Shown here: in pieces, positions 7,533 through 16,914 of the stretch
Layout: every line of letters begins with the position of its first letter
Numbering within the stretch: position 1 is the stretch's first letter
Assembly (NCBI RefSeq): GCF_039978735.1
Contig: NZ_JBDWAS010000035.1
Span: 1-64,000, forward strand
DNA length: 64,000 nt
Source of the DNA: Maricaulis sp039978735
Lineage (GTDB): Bacteria; Pseudomonadota; Alphaproteobacteria; Caulobacterales; Maricaulaceae
Direction of reading: 5' to 3'
Notes under the pieces: generated by a model
Database searches by the model: none
The model's input: the letters and a program-made list of their open reading frames with translations, nothing else
Told to the model about the DNA's origin: nothing
Position numbers and translations under genes: made by a program

Positions 7533-8813
7533 ATGGCGCGGCACAAGCGTATCGTGATCTGTTGTGACGGCACCTGGAACGAGCTGGACTACAAGTCCCG
7601 CCCGGTCACGAATGTGGTCAAGCTGGCGCAGTCGATCCATTCCGAGGGCGATGCCGGCGACGGCGCCGATCCGGTCAAGCAGGTGGTCTTCTACGATGAA
7701 GGCGTCGGCACGCTGGAAGGCGAGAGCATGGATGGCGGCGGTTTCGGCGACGGGCTGATCCAGAACATCGTCGATGCCTATTCCTTCCTCGTCTTCAACT
7801 ACGATCCCGGCGACGAGATTTTCGTGTTCGGCTTTTCGCGCGGCGCCTACACGGCGCGCTCGCTGGTCGGCATGATCCGCAATTGCGGCATCCTGCGGCG
7901 CGATGCGGCCCCCTATGTCGACGATGCGCTGATGCTCTACAAGGACAAGCGCCGCAAGCCCGACCATCCCGACAGTATCGAGTTCCGCCGCACCTATAAT
8001 CATGAGGGCTGGTGGATCGATACCGCCGCCGACCTGTCACTGCAGGCCGACAATCCGGACCAGAAGATCATGGTCAGCTATCTGGGCGTCTGGGACACGG
8101 TCGGCCAGAACGGCGTGCCCGGCGTGTGGAATGCCATGGCCGGCAAGGCCGAGGATCACGGCTTCCACGATCTCAAGCTTTCCCGCATCGTGCAGCGCGC
8201 CCGCCACGCCGTGGCGCTGGACGAACCGCGCGCCGCCTTCCGGCCCGCCCTGTTCGAGGCCGGCAAGATGGCCGCGCTGCAGACCGAAGCCGAAAGCGAC
8301 GGCCGCGGCCGCGATGCGTATCAACAGCTCTGGTTTCCCGGCGATCATGGTTCGGTCGGCGGGGGCGGCGATGTCACCGGCCTGTCCGACCATGCCCTGG
8401 CCTGGATTGCCGAAGGCGCCTGCAGCAATGGTGCCCGGCTGAGCTATGACGCCGCGTTCAGCGCGGTGAACTTCCCGGTCACGGTGCGCGACCGCTCGCG
8501 AACCCGGAACAACACGCAGACCATCCGCTTCTCGCCATCGCTTCACGCGCCGCTGAGCAATGTTTCGGGCGACTGGAAACAGGCCAATCAGAGCGCGATC
8601 GGCCGGCTGCTGGGCTATTCGCTGGGCATGATCAACCGCGACCGCGTCACCCATCTGCCCGATGTCGGCGAGGTCGCCGTTCAGGCCAAGCAGTATGAGG
8701 GGTATGAAGGCGAGAACATGGACTATGTCCAGTCGCTCGCCGAACGCATCCGCCAGCAGACCCGTATCCGCATCGCCGACATCGAGGCAGCCTTCCCCAC
8801 CTGGCGCCGCTGA
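7533..8813 (+). CDS. DUF2235 alpha/beta-hydrolase-like protein
   Basis: Encodes 426 residues. The N-terminus RIVICCDGTWNE and the nucleophile elbow FVFGFSRGAYTARSLVGMI (GFSRG, a GxSxG motif) define DUF2235, the fold used by Tle1 phospholipase effectors of type VI secretion. No signal peptide, VgrG, PAAR or immunity gene is nearby, so it may be a housekeeping cytoplasmic hydrolase. Its substrate is unknown. The GC-rich coding pattern matches its neighbours. hemF starts 61 nt after its stop. Confidence 0.85.
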   Translation: MARHKRIVICCDGTWNELDYKSRPVTNVVKLAQSIHSEGDAGDGADPVKQVVFYDEGVGTLEGESMDGGGFGDGLIQNIVDAYSFLVFNYDPGDEIFVFGFSRGAYTARSLVGMIRNCGILRRDAAPYVDDALMLYKDKRRKPDHPDSIEFRRTYNHEGWWIDTAADLSLQADNPDQKIMVSYLGVWDTVGQNGVPGVWNAMAGKAEDHGFHDLKLSRIVQRARHAVALDEPRAAFRPALFEAGKMAALQTEAESDGRGRDAYQQLWFPGDHGSVGGGGDVTGLSDHALAWIAEGACSNGARLSYDAAFSAVNFPVTVRDRSRTRNNTQTIRFSPSLHAPLSNVSGDWKQANQSAIGRLLGYSLGMINRDRVTHLPDVGEVAVQAKQYEGYEGENMDYVQSLAERIRQQTRIRIADIEAAFPTWRR

Positions 8814-8874
8814 CCGGCATGGCCGGAACAGGCGGGGCTTGCCCTCGCCGCCGGCTGCGCTACACATCGCGGCC

Positions 8875-9774
8875 ATGACCGATCAGCCCAAACCCGCCTC
8901 CGCCGGCTCCGACCTGCAATGCCAGTCCGCCCAGGCCTGGTTCGAGGATCTGCGCGACCAGATCTGCGCCGAATTCGAACGCCTGGAAGACGAGGTGCCG
9001 TCCGATCTCTATCCCGGCGATCCGGGGCGTTTCGTGTTCGAGGACTGGAAACGCGGCGACGGATCGAAGGATGAGGGCGGCGGCCGCATGGGCCTGATGA
9101 AGGGCCGGCTGTTCGAGAAAGTCGGCGTCCACGTCTCTGCCGTGAAGGGCGAATTCTCCGACCTGTTCCGCCAGCAGATCCCCGGCGCCGAGGAAGACCC
9201 GCGCTTCTTCGCCACCGGCATTTCGCTGATCGCCCACATGTGGTCGCCCAACGTGCCGGCCGTGCACATGAATACGCGCTTCATCACCACCACCCAGTGG
9301 TGGTTCGGCGGCGGCATGGACCTCACCCCCGTGCTCGACCGCAACCGCACCCAGTCGCACCCCGACGCCAAGGACTTCCACGCCGCCTGCAAGACCGCCT
9401 GCGACGCGCATGGCGAGGATTTCCATGAGCGCTTCAGGAAATGGTGCGACGAGTATTTCTACCTGCCGCATCGCGACGAACCGCGCGGCATTGGCGGGAT
9501 TTTCTACGACCGCCACAATACCGGCGACTGGGATGGCGACTTTGCCTTCACCCGCGATGTCGGCCTGGCTTTCCTGGATATCTATCCGCAACTCGTGCGC
9601 CGGCGCATGGGCGAGGCCTGGACGCCGGAAGACCGCGAGGAACAACTCGTCCGCCGCGGCCGCTACGCCGAGTTCAACCTGCTCTATGATCGCGGCACCA
9701 AGTTCGGTCTCGAGACCGGCGGCAATGTGAAGTCGATCCTCTCCTCCATGCCGCCCGAGGCGAAATGGCCTTAG
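8875..9774 (+). CDS. hemF: Oxygen-dependent coproporphyrinogen III oxidase
   Basis: Encodes 299 residues and converts coproporphyrinogen III to protoporphyrinogen IX with O2 in heme synthesis. Diagnostic segments are GVHVSAVKGEF, HMNTRFITTTQWWFGGGMDLTP, DEYFYLPHRDEPRGIGGIFYD and RRGRYAEFNLLYDRGTKFGLETGGN. The length matches bacterial HemF. The ATG at 8875 was chosen over upstream in-frame codons that lie inside the preceding gene. Oxygen use agrees with an aerobic lifestyle and the bc1 operon nearby. Confidence 0.97.
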   Translation: MTDQPKPASAGSDLQCQSAQAWFEDLRDQICAEFERLEDEVPSDLYPGDPGRFVFEDWKRGDGSKDEGGGRMGLMKGRLFEKVGVHVSAVKGEFSDLFRQQIPGAEEDPRFFATGISLIAHMWSPNVPAVHMNTRFITTTQWWFGGGMDLTPVLDRNRTQSHPDAKDFHAACKTACDAHGEDFHERFRKWCDEYFYLPHRDEPRGIGGIFYDRHNTGDWDGDFAFTRDVGLAFLDIYPQLVRRRMGEAWTPEDREEQLVRRGRYAEFNLLYDRGTKFGLETGGNVKSILSSMPPEAKWP

Positions 9775-9943
9775 GTCCGGCCCGGCAAATCCTGCCAGAG
9801 GGAAGAAAAAGCCGGGCAATATCTGCCGTTTAACGGCAAGTCATACGCTATGACTGGCCTCTGCGCTGGCACCGCTCCTGCTAGGCAGGCAGCGCCCCGT
9901 TCGCGAATCCCGTGCCGGGGCCTACCGACGAGGAGCCCAGCGC

Positions 9944-10438
9944 GTGTCCTATATCGACGCCATATCACAACCGGCCCCGAGATGGCCGGGCGCCCGCTCT
10001 CCCGAGGCCGAGGAAGAAACCCGTCCGACGGAAGGCTTTGATGCCATCCCGCCCGAAGCGGCCGAATTGCCGCCCGAGGCCAGCCAGAAAATTGCCGAAG
10101 CCGCACCGCCCGGCCAGTCCGGCGGCGAGCAGCCGCCGGGTTCCAACTTGGGCGGCGGCGTGGTCGAGGAATTCCTCAAATGGGCCCGGATGAGCCCGGC
10201 CGAGCAGATCCGCGCCATGTACCTGGAAGAACAGGGCATGACCGAGGACACGCTCAAGGCCCTGCCGCCCGAGGAACGCGAACGCATCGAGTTCGAGATC
10301 GCCAATCGTATCGAGCACGAGGTGCGTACCTCGGCGGAAAGCCCGGCGGAGCAGAATATCCGCGTCTCGATCAATGCCTCCTACGCGCAATCCATGCAGC
10401 GTGTGGAAGAGGGCGAGCAAGCGATGTGGGGCCGATAG
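9944..10438 (+). CDS. Conserved hypothetical protein, acidic, Pro-rich N-terminus
   Basis: Encodes 164 residues from GTG at 9944, preceded by GAGGAG 7-8 nt upstream. Residues 1-70 are low-complexity and rich in Pro, Glu and Ala. Residues about 73-130 form a charged helical domain (FLKWARMSPAEQIRAMYLEE, LPPEERERIEFEIANRIEHE). No signal peptide or membrane segment is present. I do not recognise a named family; the helical part looks like a conserved alphaproteobacterial domain of unknown function. It lies alone between hemF and an AraC regulator. Confidence 0.65.
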   Translation: MSYIDAISQPAPRWPGARSPEAEEETRPTEGFDAIPPEAAELPPEASQKIAEAAPPGQSGGEQPPGSNLGGGVVEEFLKWARMSPAEQIRAMYLEEQGMTEDTLKALPPEERERIEFEIANRIEHEVRTSAESPAEQNIRVSINASYAQSMQRVEEGEQAMWGR

Positions 10439-10520
10439 GCGCCGCACCGCACAGCCTGTATCCAGAACAGCCGCATCCAAAACACCGGCGGCGGGCATCT
10501 TCTGCCTCGAAAGACAGGAG

Positions 10521-11336
10521 ATGTCCGCCATGCCGGCAAGCGGTTCCAGCCAGCCGATCCAATGCTTCCAGGCCGAGCTTGTCGACACGGCCTTCTCGCC
10601 GCACCGGCACAGCGTCTACACGCTGGCGCTGACCCGGCGCGGCATCCAGGCCTTCGACTATCGCGGCGCGACCCGGCATGCCCGCCCCGGCGACGCCGTC
10701 ATCCTGCATCCCGACGAAATTCACGACGGCCGCCCGGTCGACGAAACCGGTTTCGGCTATGCCGCGATCACGCTGGCGCCCGAACACGTGTCGGACATGC
10801 GCCCCGGCCCCCTGCCCCATATCGCCGGCGGGGTCAGCCACGACCCGCGTCTTATCGCTGCCATCGGCGCCTGCCTGCAGGCCGGCGAGGCCGGGGACGG
10901 CGACCCGGCTGGCTGGAGCCACCGCCTCACCGAACTCGTCCTTGCCATGGACGCAATTTCGGACTCGGCCGCGATACGGCCGGCACCCGACCGCAGCGCC
11001 GTCGAGTGCGCGCGCCGCTTCATTCTCAATCGGGCAGACCGCGCACCGGACATGGCGGAGCTGGAAATGGTCAGCGGCATCGACCGCTGGCGCCTGTCCC
11101 GCGATTTCCGCCAGCTACTGGGCACAAGCCCCTATCGCTACTGGCAGATGGGACGGCTCGACCGTGCCCGCGCGCTTGTGGAAAACGGCCATGCCCTGGC
11201 CGACACCGCCTATGCCTGCGGCTTTGCAGACCAGGCGCACTTCACGCGCCAGTTCCGGCAGGCCTACGGTCTGTCACCGCGGCGCTGGCAGACTCTGCTG
11301 GCATCGCCCCGGCGCCCCTGCACGATCGTTCAATAA
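10521..11336 (+). CDS. AraC-family transcriptional regulator
   Basis: Encodes 271 residues. The N-terminal cupin-like sensor domain (about 15-150) contains FSPHRHSVYTLALTRRG and RPGDAVILHPDEIHDG, typical of AraC_binding. The C-terminal double helix-turn-helix (about 170-262) ends with DTAYACGFADQAHFTRQFRQAYGLSPRRW. The start is the ATG at 10521, directly preceded by GACAGGAG. The inducer is unknown. A CPBP protease gene follows 55 nt downstream on the same strand and could be a target or an operon partner. Confidence 0.9.
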   Translation: MSAMPASGSSQPIQCFQAELVDTAFSPHRHSVYTLALTRRGIQAFDYRGATRHARPGDAVILHPDEIHDGRPVDETGFGYAAITLAPEHVSDMRPGPLPHIAGGVSHDPRLIAAIGACLQAGEAGDGDPAGWSHRLTELVLAMDAISDSAAIRPAPDRSAVECARRFILNRADRAPDMAELEMVSGIDRWRLSRDFRQLLGTSPYRYWQMGRLDRARALVENGHALADTAYACGFADQAHFTRQFRQAYGLSPRRWQTLLASPRRPCTIVQ

Positions 11337-11391
11337 ACGGCTGGCGGGCCGTGGCATGACCGCAGCATCAATCGATGCCAGTGGAGACACC

Positions 11392-12111
11392 ATGTCCGAC
11401 ACCCCGCCTCCGATCCGCCCCCGCGAAGCCCTGGCGGCCTTCCTGATCGCCGTCATCTTCAGCATCACGCTGAAGGCCGGTCTCGACCAGATCGTCTGGA
11501 AGTTTGCCGGCCCGATCACCCTCATCGTCACGCTGGGCCTGGCGACGCTGTATCTCCACCGCCGCGGCGAAAGCTGGCGGGAATTGGGCCTGCGGCGGCT
11601 CGGCGGCTGGAAATCCATCCTGCTGGTGGCACCGCAAACCCTCCTCGGCATTGTCGCCATCCTGGGCACGGGCGTCGGCGTCACGGCCGGCGGCGAAGCG
11701 CTGGGTCTGTGGAGCACCGATCTGCCGTCCGAGGGGATCGAGGCCAGATGGGGCGACATCCAGGGCAATCTGCCGGTCTATCTCCTGTGGCTGGCGCTGG
11801 GCTGGATCAGCGGCGGCCTGTTCGAGGAACTCTTCTTCCGCGCCTTCATGATCTCCCGCCTGCAACGCGCCTTCAGCGGCCTGCCCAAGGCGCTCGCGAC
11901 CGGGCTGGCGATTCTCCTGCCGGCGCTGGTCTTCGGCTACGGGCATTTCTACTATCAGGGCCTGCGTGGCCTGGTCGTGACCGGCATGATCGGGGTCGTG
12001 CTGGGCGTGCTCTATCTCGTCTACAAGCGCAATCTCTGGCCGCTCATCCTGGCGCACGCGCTGGTCGACTCGCTGGCCTTCACCGCGATGTATCTCGATC
12101 TCGACATCTAG
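11392..12111 (+). CDS. CPBP-family intramembrane protease
   Basis: Encodes 239 residues with about six to seven hydrophobic helices. The Abi/CAAX protease motifs are present: the glutamates in GGLFEELFFRAFM, FGYGHFYYQG, and HALVDS near the end. Such proteins cleave within membranes; bacterial roles include prenyl-protein-like processing and bacteriocin immunity. The start is the ATG at 11392 with GGAGA upstream; an ATG at 11356 in the same frame is an alternative. A bidirectional terminator follows. Confidence 0.85.
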   Translation: MSDTPPPIRPREALAAFLIAVIFSITLKAGLDQIVWKFAGPITLIVTLGLATLYLHRRGESWRELGLRRLGGWKSILLVAPQTLLGIVAILGTGVGVTAGGEALGLWSTDLPSEGIEARWGDIQGNLPVYLLWLALGWISGGLFEELFFRAFMISRLQRAFSGLPKALATGLAILLPALVFGYGHFYYQGLRGLVVTGMIGVVLGVLYLVYKRNLWPLILAHALVDSLAFTAMYLDLDI

Positions 12112-12114
12112 ACA

Positions 12115-12146
12115 CAAAAAACCCCGGCCGGCTGGCCGGGGTTTTT
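12115..12146. terminator. Bidirectional Rho-independent terminator
   Basis: The perfect stem CCCCGGCC-GGCT-GGCCGGGG (12122-12141) is flanked by seven A residues on the left and five T residues on the right. It separates the convergent CPBP and cca genes and should stop transcription from both sides. Confidence 0.9.
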
Positions 12147-12168
12147 CTGTTCTGCGCCCGAAAGCGGA

Positions 12169-13410
12169 TCAGTGCGTCTTCAGACGCGCGATCAACTCTT
12201 CACGGGTCGGCTCGAAACGCTCGGCCACCCAGTGGGCCTTCAATTCGTCGAGGGCATCGCCGAGCATCGGGCCGGGCTCGTAGCCCAGCAGGATCAGATC
12301 GCCGCCCTTGACCGGGAATTCCGGTTCGGCCCATTCGCGGGCGAATTTGGCGAGCAGGGTCCAGTCGCGCGGCGGCGGAGCCACCTCGCCGGCCGCCTGC
12401 AGGCGGGCCTGATCCTCGAAAGCGCGGGCGCCCAGCGCCATGATGGCACGCTCGGCGGCGGCCATGTCGGAAAAGGCCCGGGTAACGTCTTCGCGCGCCG
12501 ACGGATCGACGGCGCCCTCGAGGCGGCGTGTCTCGGCGTTCGACATCTTCAGCTTGGCTGCCATGGTCCTGATCCTTTCCGGTCCGCCATCGGCAAGCGC
12601 CACGAACCTCAAGAGCGAATCGGGCGCTAGACCATATTGTATATCCTGATCAACAATACCGCCGAGGACTCTTAAGGATCCGTTCACTCCAAGGATCAAA
12701 TCCAGAATACCCGCCTGCGCCATCGCGGCGAGTGCGGCCCGCGGATCGCGTGCAGCCAGCAATTTCTTGAGTTCGGCCCAGACACGCTCGACCGATAATT
12801 TATGAAGCCCGTCCTTCAGCGCCGCCGCTGCCGCCAGCCCCGCCGGGTCCGGATCACCGCCGCCATACCAGGCCTCGAAGCGGAACAGGCGCAGGATGCG
12901 CAGATAGTCCTCGCGGATACGGTTCTCCGGCGTGCCCACGAAGACGAAACGCCGCGGCGCGACATCCTCGAGACCGCCCGTCGGATCGATGATCGCGCCC
13001 GTGCGGTCGGCATAGAGCGCGTTGAGACGGAAATCGCGCCGCTGCGCATCCTCGGCCCAGTCTTCGGTGAAAGTCACCACCGCCCGCCGGCCATCGGTCG
13101 ACACATCGCGCCGCAGCGTCGTGACCTCGAAGGGCACGCCACCGGCAATGACGGTGATCGTGCCGTGGGCCTTGCCGGTGGGAACCGCCTTCAGACCGGC
13201 CGCCTTCGCCGCGGCGATGGTCTCGTCGGGCAGAAGCTGGGTGGCGATGTCGACATCCGCCACCGGTTCGCCGAGCAGCGCATTGCGCACGCAGCCGCCC
13301 ACGAATCGGCTGCCGCCGGGCCGGGCGGCATCCAGGGCTTCCATCACGGCGACGGTCTCCGGCGCCTGCATCCAGGTCTGCCGGGCAGGATCGAGACGCG
13401 GCCGGGTCAT
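12169..13410 (-). CDS. cca: CCA tRNA nucleotidyltransferase
   Basis: Encodes 413 residues that add or repair the 3' CCA of tRNA. The class II polymerase signature is visible: FVGGCVRNALLG (residues about 36-47), catalytic DVD at 52-54, and RRDFRLNALYAD with the ENRIREDYLRILRLFRF neck region. The length fits alphaproteobacterial forms that lack the HD domain. Its start overlaps the DUF6111 stop (ATGA), so it is coupled to the genes upstream. The one tRNA gene in this window already encodes its CCA, so a repair role is possible. Confidence 0.95.
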   Translation of the reverse strand: MTRPRLDPARQTWMQAPETVAVMEALDAARPGGSRFVGGCVRNALLGEPVADVDIATQLLPDETIAAAKAAGLKAVPTGKAHGTITVIAGGVPFEVTTLRRDVSTDGRRAVVTFTEDWAEDAQRRDFRLNALYADRTGAIIDPTGGLEDVAPRRFVFVGTPENRIREDYLRILRLFRFEAWYGGGDPDPAGLAAAAALKDGLHKLSVERVWAELKKLLAARDPRAALAAMAQAGILDLILGVNGSLRVLGGIVDQDIQYGLAPDSLLRFVALADGGPERIRTMAAKLKMSNAETRRLEGAVDPSAREDVTRAFSDMAAAERAIMALGARAFEDQARLQAAGEVAPPPRDWTLLAKFAREWAEPEFPVKGGDLILLGYEPGPMLGDALDELKAHWVAERFEPTREELIARLKTH

Positions 13411-13733
13411 TGCGGCGTGTCTTCGTTTTCCGTTTCCGGCGGATCCGCCGCGTCGCTCCCGACTTCGCCTGCGGGGACGAAATGGCCCGGCACGACCCGG
13501 CCATCGACCACACGCGGCGGCACATACTGATCGCCCTCATGCCCGCCCCGCGAGGCGTCGAACATGGCCAGCGCGATCATCGCGACGATTGCCAGCACGG
13601 CTCCGGCCACACCCAGCTTGAGCGCCGGCGTGGCCGTCAGCTTTACGTCGGACCGTGTCTGCCACCGCCAGATGAAGAACAGCAGGAAGGGCAGGAAAAA
13701 CGAGGCGATTTCGATAATTGTGATGCGGATCAT
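13407..13733 (-). CDS. DUF6111-like small membrane protein
   Basis: Encodes 108 residues. Two hydrophobic helices are predicted at about 4-22 and 39-62, followed by a soluble acidic tail rich in Pro and Asp. The sequence start (MIRITIIEIASFFLPFLLFFIWR) and the position between a CoA pyrophosphatase and cca match what I recall of DUF6111 proteins in alphaproteobacteria. Function is unknown. It overlaps cca by 4 nt and follows the pyrophosphatase gene by 3 nt, so it belongs to one transcript. Confidence 0.75.
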   Translation of the reverse strand: MIRITIIEIASFFLPFLLFFIWRWQTRSDVKLTATPALKLGVAGAVLAIVAMIALAMFDASRGGHEGDQYVPPRVVDGRVVPGHFVPAGEVGSDAADPPETENEDTPQ

Positions 13734-13736
13734 GAG

Positions 13737-14363
13737 CTAACCATACAACCGGTCGTGCAGGGACATAAGCATGCCTGCAGTCGCCCCCCAGATATAGCGG
13801 CCTTCCCAGGGCATGGCATAGAAATGCCGCCGGTGCCCCTGCCACTCGCGCGAATGGCGCAGGTGATTGGCCGGATCCATCAGGAAATCGAAGGGCGCCT
13901 CGAACACATCGGCGACCTCGCCCGGGTCCGGACGCAGCACATAGCCGGGCTTCAGCACGCCCACGAAGGGCGTGACGTGGAAGCCGGTGACGGTCTCATA
14001 CCCGTCGAAGCGGCCGATCAGCTCGACATGCCCGGCCCCGATCCCGACCTCTTCCTCCAGCTCGCGCACCGCGGCCTCGGCCGGAGTCTCGCCGGTCGGA
14101 TCGACACTGCCGCCGGGGAAGGCGACCTGGCCGGCATGCTTGGCCAGATGCGCCGCACGTTCGGTGAGCAGCAGGCGCGGCGGTCCGTCATGCACGATCA
14201 GCGGCGCCAGCACGGCAGCATTGCGCAGCGCTGTCGTCGCCGTCTCGCGCAGCGGCAGGCCGCCATTGAGATCGCCATCGCCGAATCGCGGCGGCCCGCC
14301 CGGCGCATCAACCGGGTCCAGCCGGTCGCGCAAAAGCGCCAGCAGCCGGTCGGCGCGCTCCAT
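13737..14363 (-). CDS. CoA pyrophosphatase, NUDIX hydrolase
   Basis: Encodes 208 residues. A Nudix box is visible as GGSVDPTGETPAEAAVRELEEEVGI (about residues 84-108; consensus GX5EX7REUXEEXGU), preceded by HAGQVAFPGG, the UPF0035 signature of CoA pyrophosphatases such as NudL. The likely reaction cleaves CoA to 4'-phosphopantetheine and 3',5'-ADP. The ATG at 14363 overlaps the DUF1285 stop by one base; a GTG immediately upstream is an alternative start. Confidence 0.9.
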   Translation of the reverse strand: MERADRLLALLRDRLDPVDAPGGPPRFGDGDLNGGLPLRETATTALRNAAVLAPLIVHDGPPRLLLTERAAHLAKHAGQVAFPGGSVDPTGETPAEAAVRELEEEVGIGAGHVELIGRFDGYETVTGFHVTPFVGVLKPGYVLRPDPGEVADVFEAPFDFLMDPANHLRHSREWQGHRRHFYAMPWEGRYIWGATAGMLMSLHDRLYG

Positions 14364-14926
14364 CACACCGCCCCCAGCGGGTAGAATTCACCGCCGCTCC
14401 ACACGCCCATCACGCCCTCATGCTCCACCGCCCGTTCGGCGAGCTCGTAGAAGACAGGACGTGCCATCAGCGCGTCCAGCCGGCCACGCACCCGCACCAG
14501 AGGCGTCGGCTCGCCGGTCTCTTCATCGACTTCGACCGTGATCGGATGATCCTGCCCTGCCTCGGCGAGATCGCCGACATTGGTGGTGAAGACCAGCGAC
14601 TGGTCCTTGCCCTCGCCGACAACATCGACCCGTGTGGCAATGAAGGGCGCGACCTCCACCTCGATGCCGATCTTCTCGACCGGAGTGACGAGGTAATGAA
14701 TGCCATCGTCATCTTTCCGCAAGATCGTGGAAAACAGTCTTACAAGACGGTCACGTGTAATGCGCGTGCCTTCGTGCCACCAAGACCCGTCACGTTTGAT
14801 GACCATGTCCATCTCGCCGCAATAGTCGGGATGCCACTTGTCTACCGGCGGCAGCCCGTCGCCAGCCTGGCGGGCGGCGTCGAGAAGCGACTGCATCGGA
14901 TCGCGCGTCGGAGGTGTGGAGGGCAT
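14363..14926 (-). CDS. DUF1285 domain protein
   Basis: Encodes 187 residues. The conserved core LPPVDKWHPDYCGEMDMVIKRDGSWWHEGTRI, then LVRLFSTILRKDDDGIHYLVTPVEKIGI, marks DUF1285, a small cytoplasmic family with no established function. It heads the leftward chain with CoA pyrophosphatase, DUF6111 and cca. The start is uncertain: ATG at 14926 is used, ATG at 14896 is the alternative, and neither has a clear ribosome site. It diverges from moxR, whose start is 84 nt away. Confidence 0.85.
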   Translation of the reverse strand: MPSTPPTRDPMQSLLDAARQAGDGLPPVDKWHPDYCGEMDMVIKRDGSWWHEGTRITRDRLVRLFSTILRKDDDGIHYLVTPVEKIGIEVEVAPFIATRVDVVGEGKDQSLVFTTNVGDLAEAGQDHPITVEVDEETGEPTPLVRVRGRLDALMARPVFYELAERAVEHEGVMGVWSGGEFYPLGAV

Positions 14927-15010
14927 GGACAGCTTTCGTGTGCAACGCCATGCTCGTAAAGAGCAATATGGCCAATGGATCGTATCTGTATCGCAAAGGA
15001 ATGTAGGACG

Positions 15011-16009
<999 letters not shown>

Positions 16010-16012
16010 TCC

Positions 16013-16909
16013 ATGGTCCAGGGCGCAGACCGCAATACCGAGCGCCGCGTCGTCGCCCTGCGTCACGAGGGTGAGGATGCGGCCGCGCGCCTGCCGGCCC
16101 TGCTGGCCGAAGCCGATCGCATCGCTGCGACGGTCGCTCAGGGTGTGCACGGCCGCCGCCGCTCGGGCATTGGCGAAACCTTCTGGCAATATCGCCATCA
16201 CCGCCCCGAAGACGGCCGCGCCGCGGTCGACTGGCGCCAGTCGGCCAAGTCCGACCAGCTCTTCGTGCGCCAGAACGAGTGGGAAGCCGCCAACACCGTC
16301 TCGCTGTGGCGCGACGGCTCGGCCTCGATGCAGTTTGCCTCCAGCCGCAATGTTCCGACCAAGGCCGACCGGGCCGCGGTGTGCCTGATCGCCGTCGCCG
16401 CCCTGCTCACCCAGGGCGGGGAGCGGGTCTCCGTACTGGGCGAATCGGCGATTGCCCGCACCGGCGCGCTGGGCCTCGAGCGTGCCTCGCGCCGCCTGGC
16501 GCTGGGCCCCGGTGCCGCACAATCGGTCGAGGCGCCCCATATTTCCCGCTTCAGCCGCATCGTGCTGTCGAGCGACTTCCTGGATCCGCCGGAAACCTGG
16601 GCGGCGCGCCTGTCGCGCTTTGCCACCCAGGAAGCCAATGGCGTCCTGCTGCGTATCGTCGATCCGGCGGAAGAGGACTTCCCTTATTCCGGCCGTACCC
16701 GCTTTGAAGCGCCCGGCAGCGGCGAGACCCTGCTGTTCGGCCGCGCCGAAGAGGCCCGCAACGCCTATCGCACCCGCTGGGCCCAGCACGGCGAACAGCT
16801 GGCGGCCCTTGCCCGGCAGTTCGGCTGGACGATGATCACCCACCGTACCGACCGCCCGGCGACCAGCGCCGTGCTATCCTTGTTCAAAACCCTGGCACGA
16901 GACGTCTGA
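16013..16909 (+). CDS. DUF58 domain protein
   Basis: Encodes 298 residues. The DUF58 core is visible: an N-terminal GVHGRRRSGIGETFWQYRHHRPEDGRAAVDWRQSAKSD block and a VWA-like middle domain (NTVSLWRDGSASMQF at about 95-109). DUF58 proteins are regular partners of MoxR ATPases. It begins 3 nt after the moxR stop and ends 5 nt before the next gene, so the operon is tight. No membrane helix is evident. The exact role is unknown. Confidence 0.9.
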   Translation: MVQGADRNTERRVVALRHEGEDAAARLPALLAEADRIAATVAQGVHGRRRSGIGETFWQYRHHRPEDGRAAVDWRQSAKSDQLFVRQNEWEAANTVSLWRDGSASMQFASSRNVPTKADRAAVCLIAVAALLTQGGERVSVLGESAIARTGALGLERASRRLALGPGAAQSVEAPHISRFSRIVLSSDFLDPPETWAARLSRFATQEANGVLLRIVDPAEEDFPYSGRTRFEAPGSGETLLFGRAEEARNAYRTRWAQHGEQLAALARQFGWTMITHRTDRPATSAVLSLFKTLARDV

Positions 16910-16914
16910 CGCAT

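Noticed and set aside
7533..8813. DUF2235 protein as a type VI secretion phospholipase effector
   Set aside because: There is no VgrG, PAAR, adaptor or immunity gene nearby, and neighbours are housekeeping genes. The fold alone does not support an effector role.
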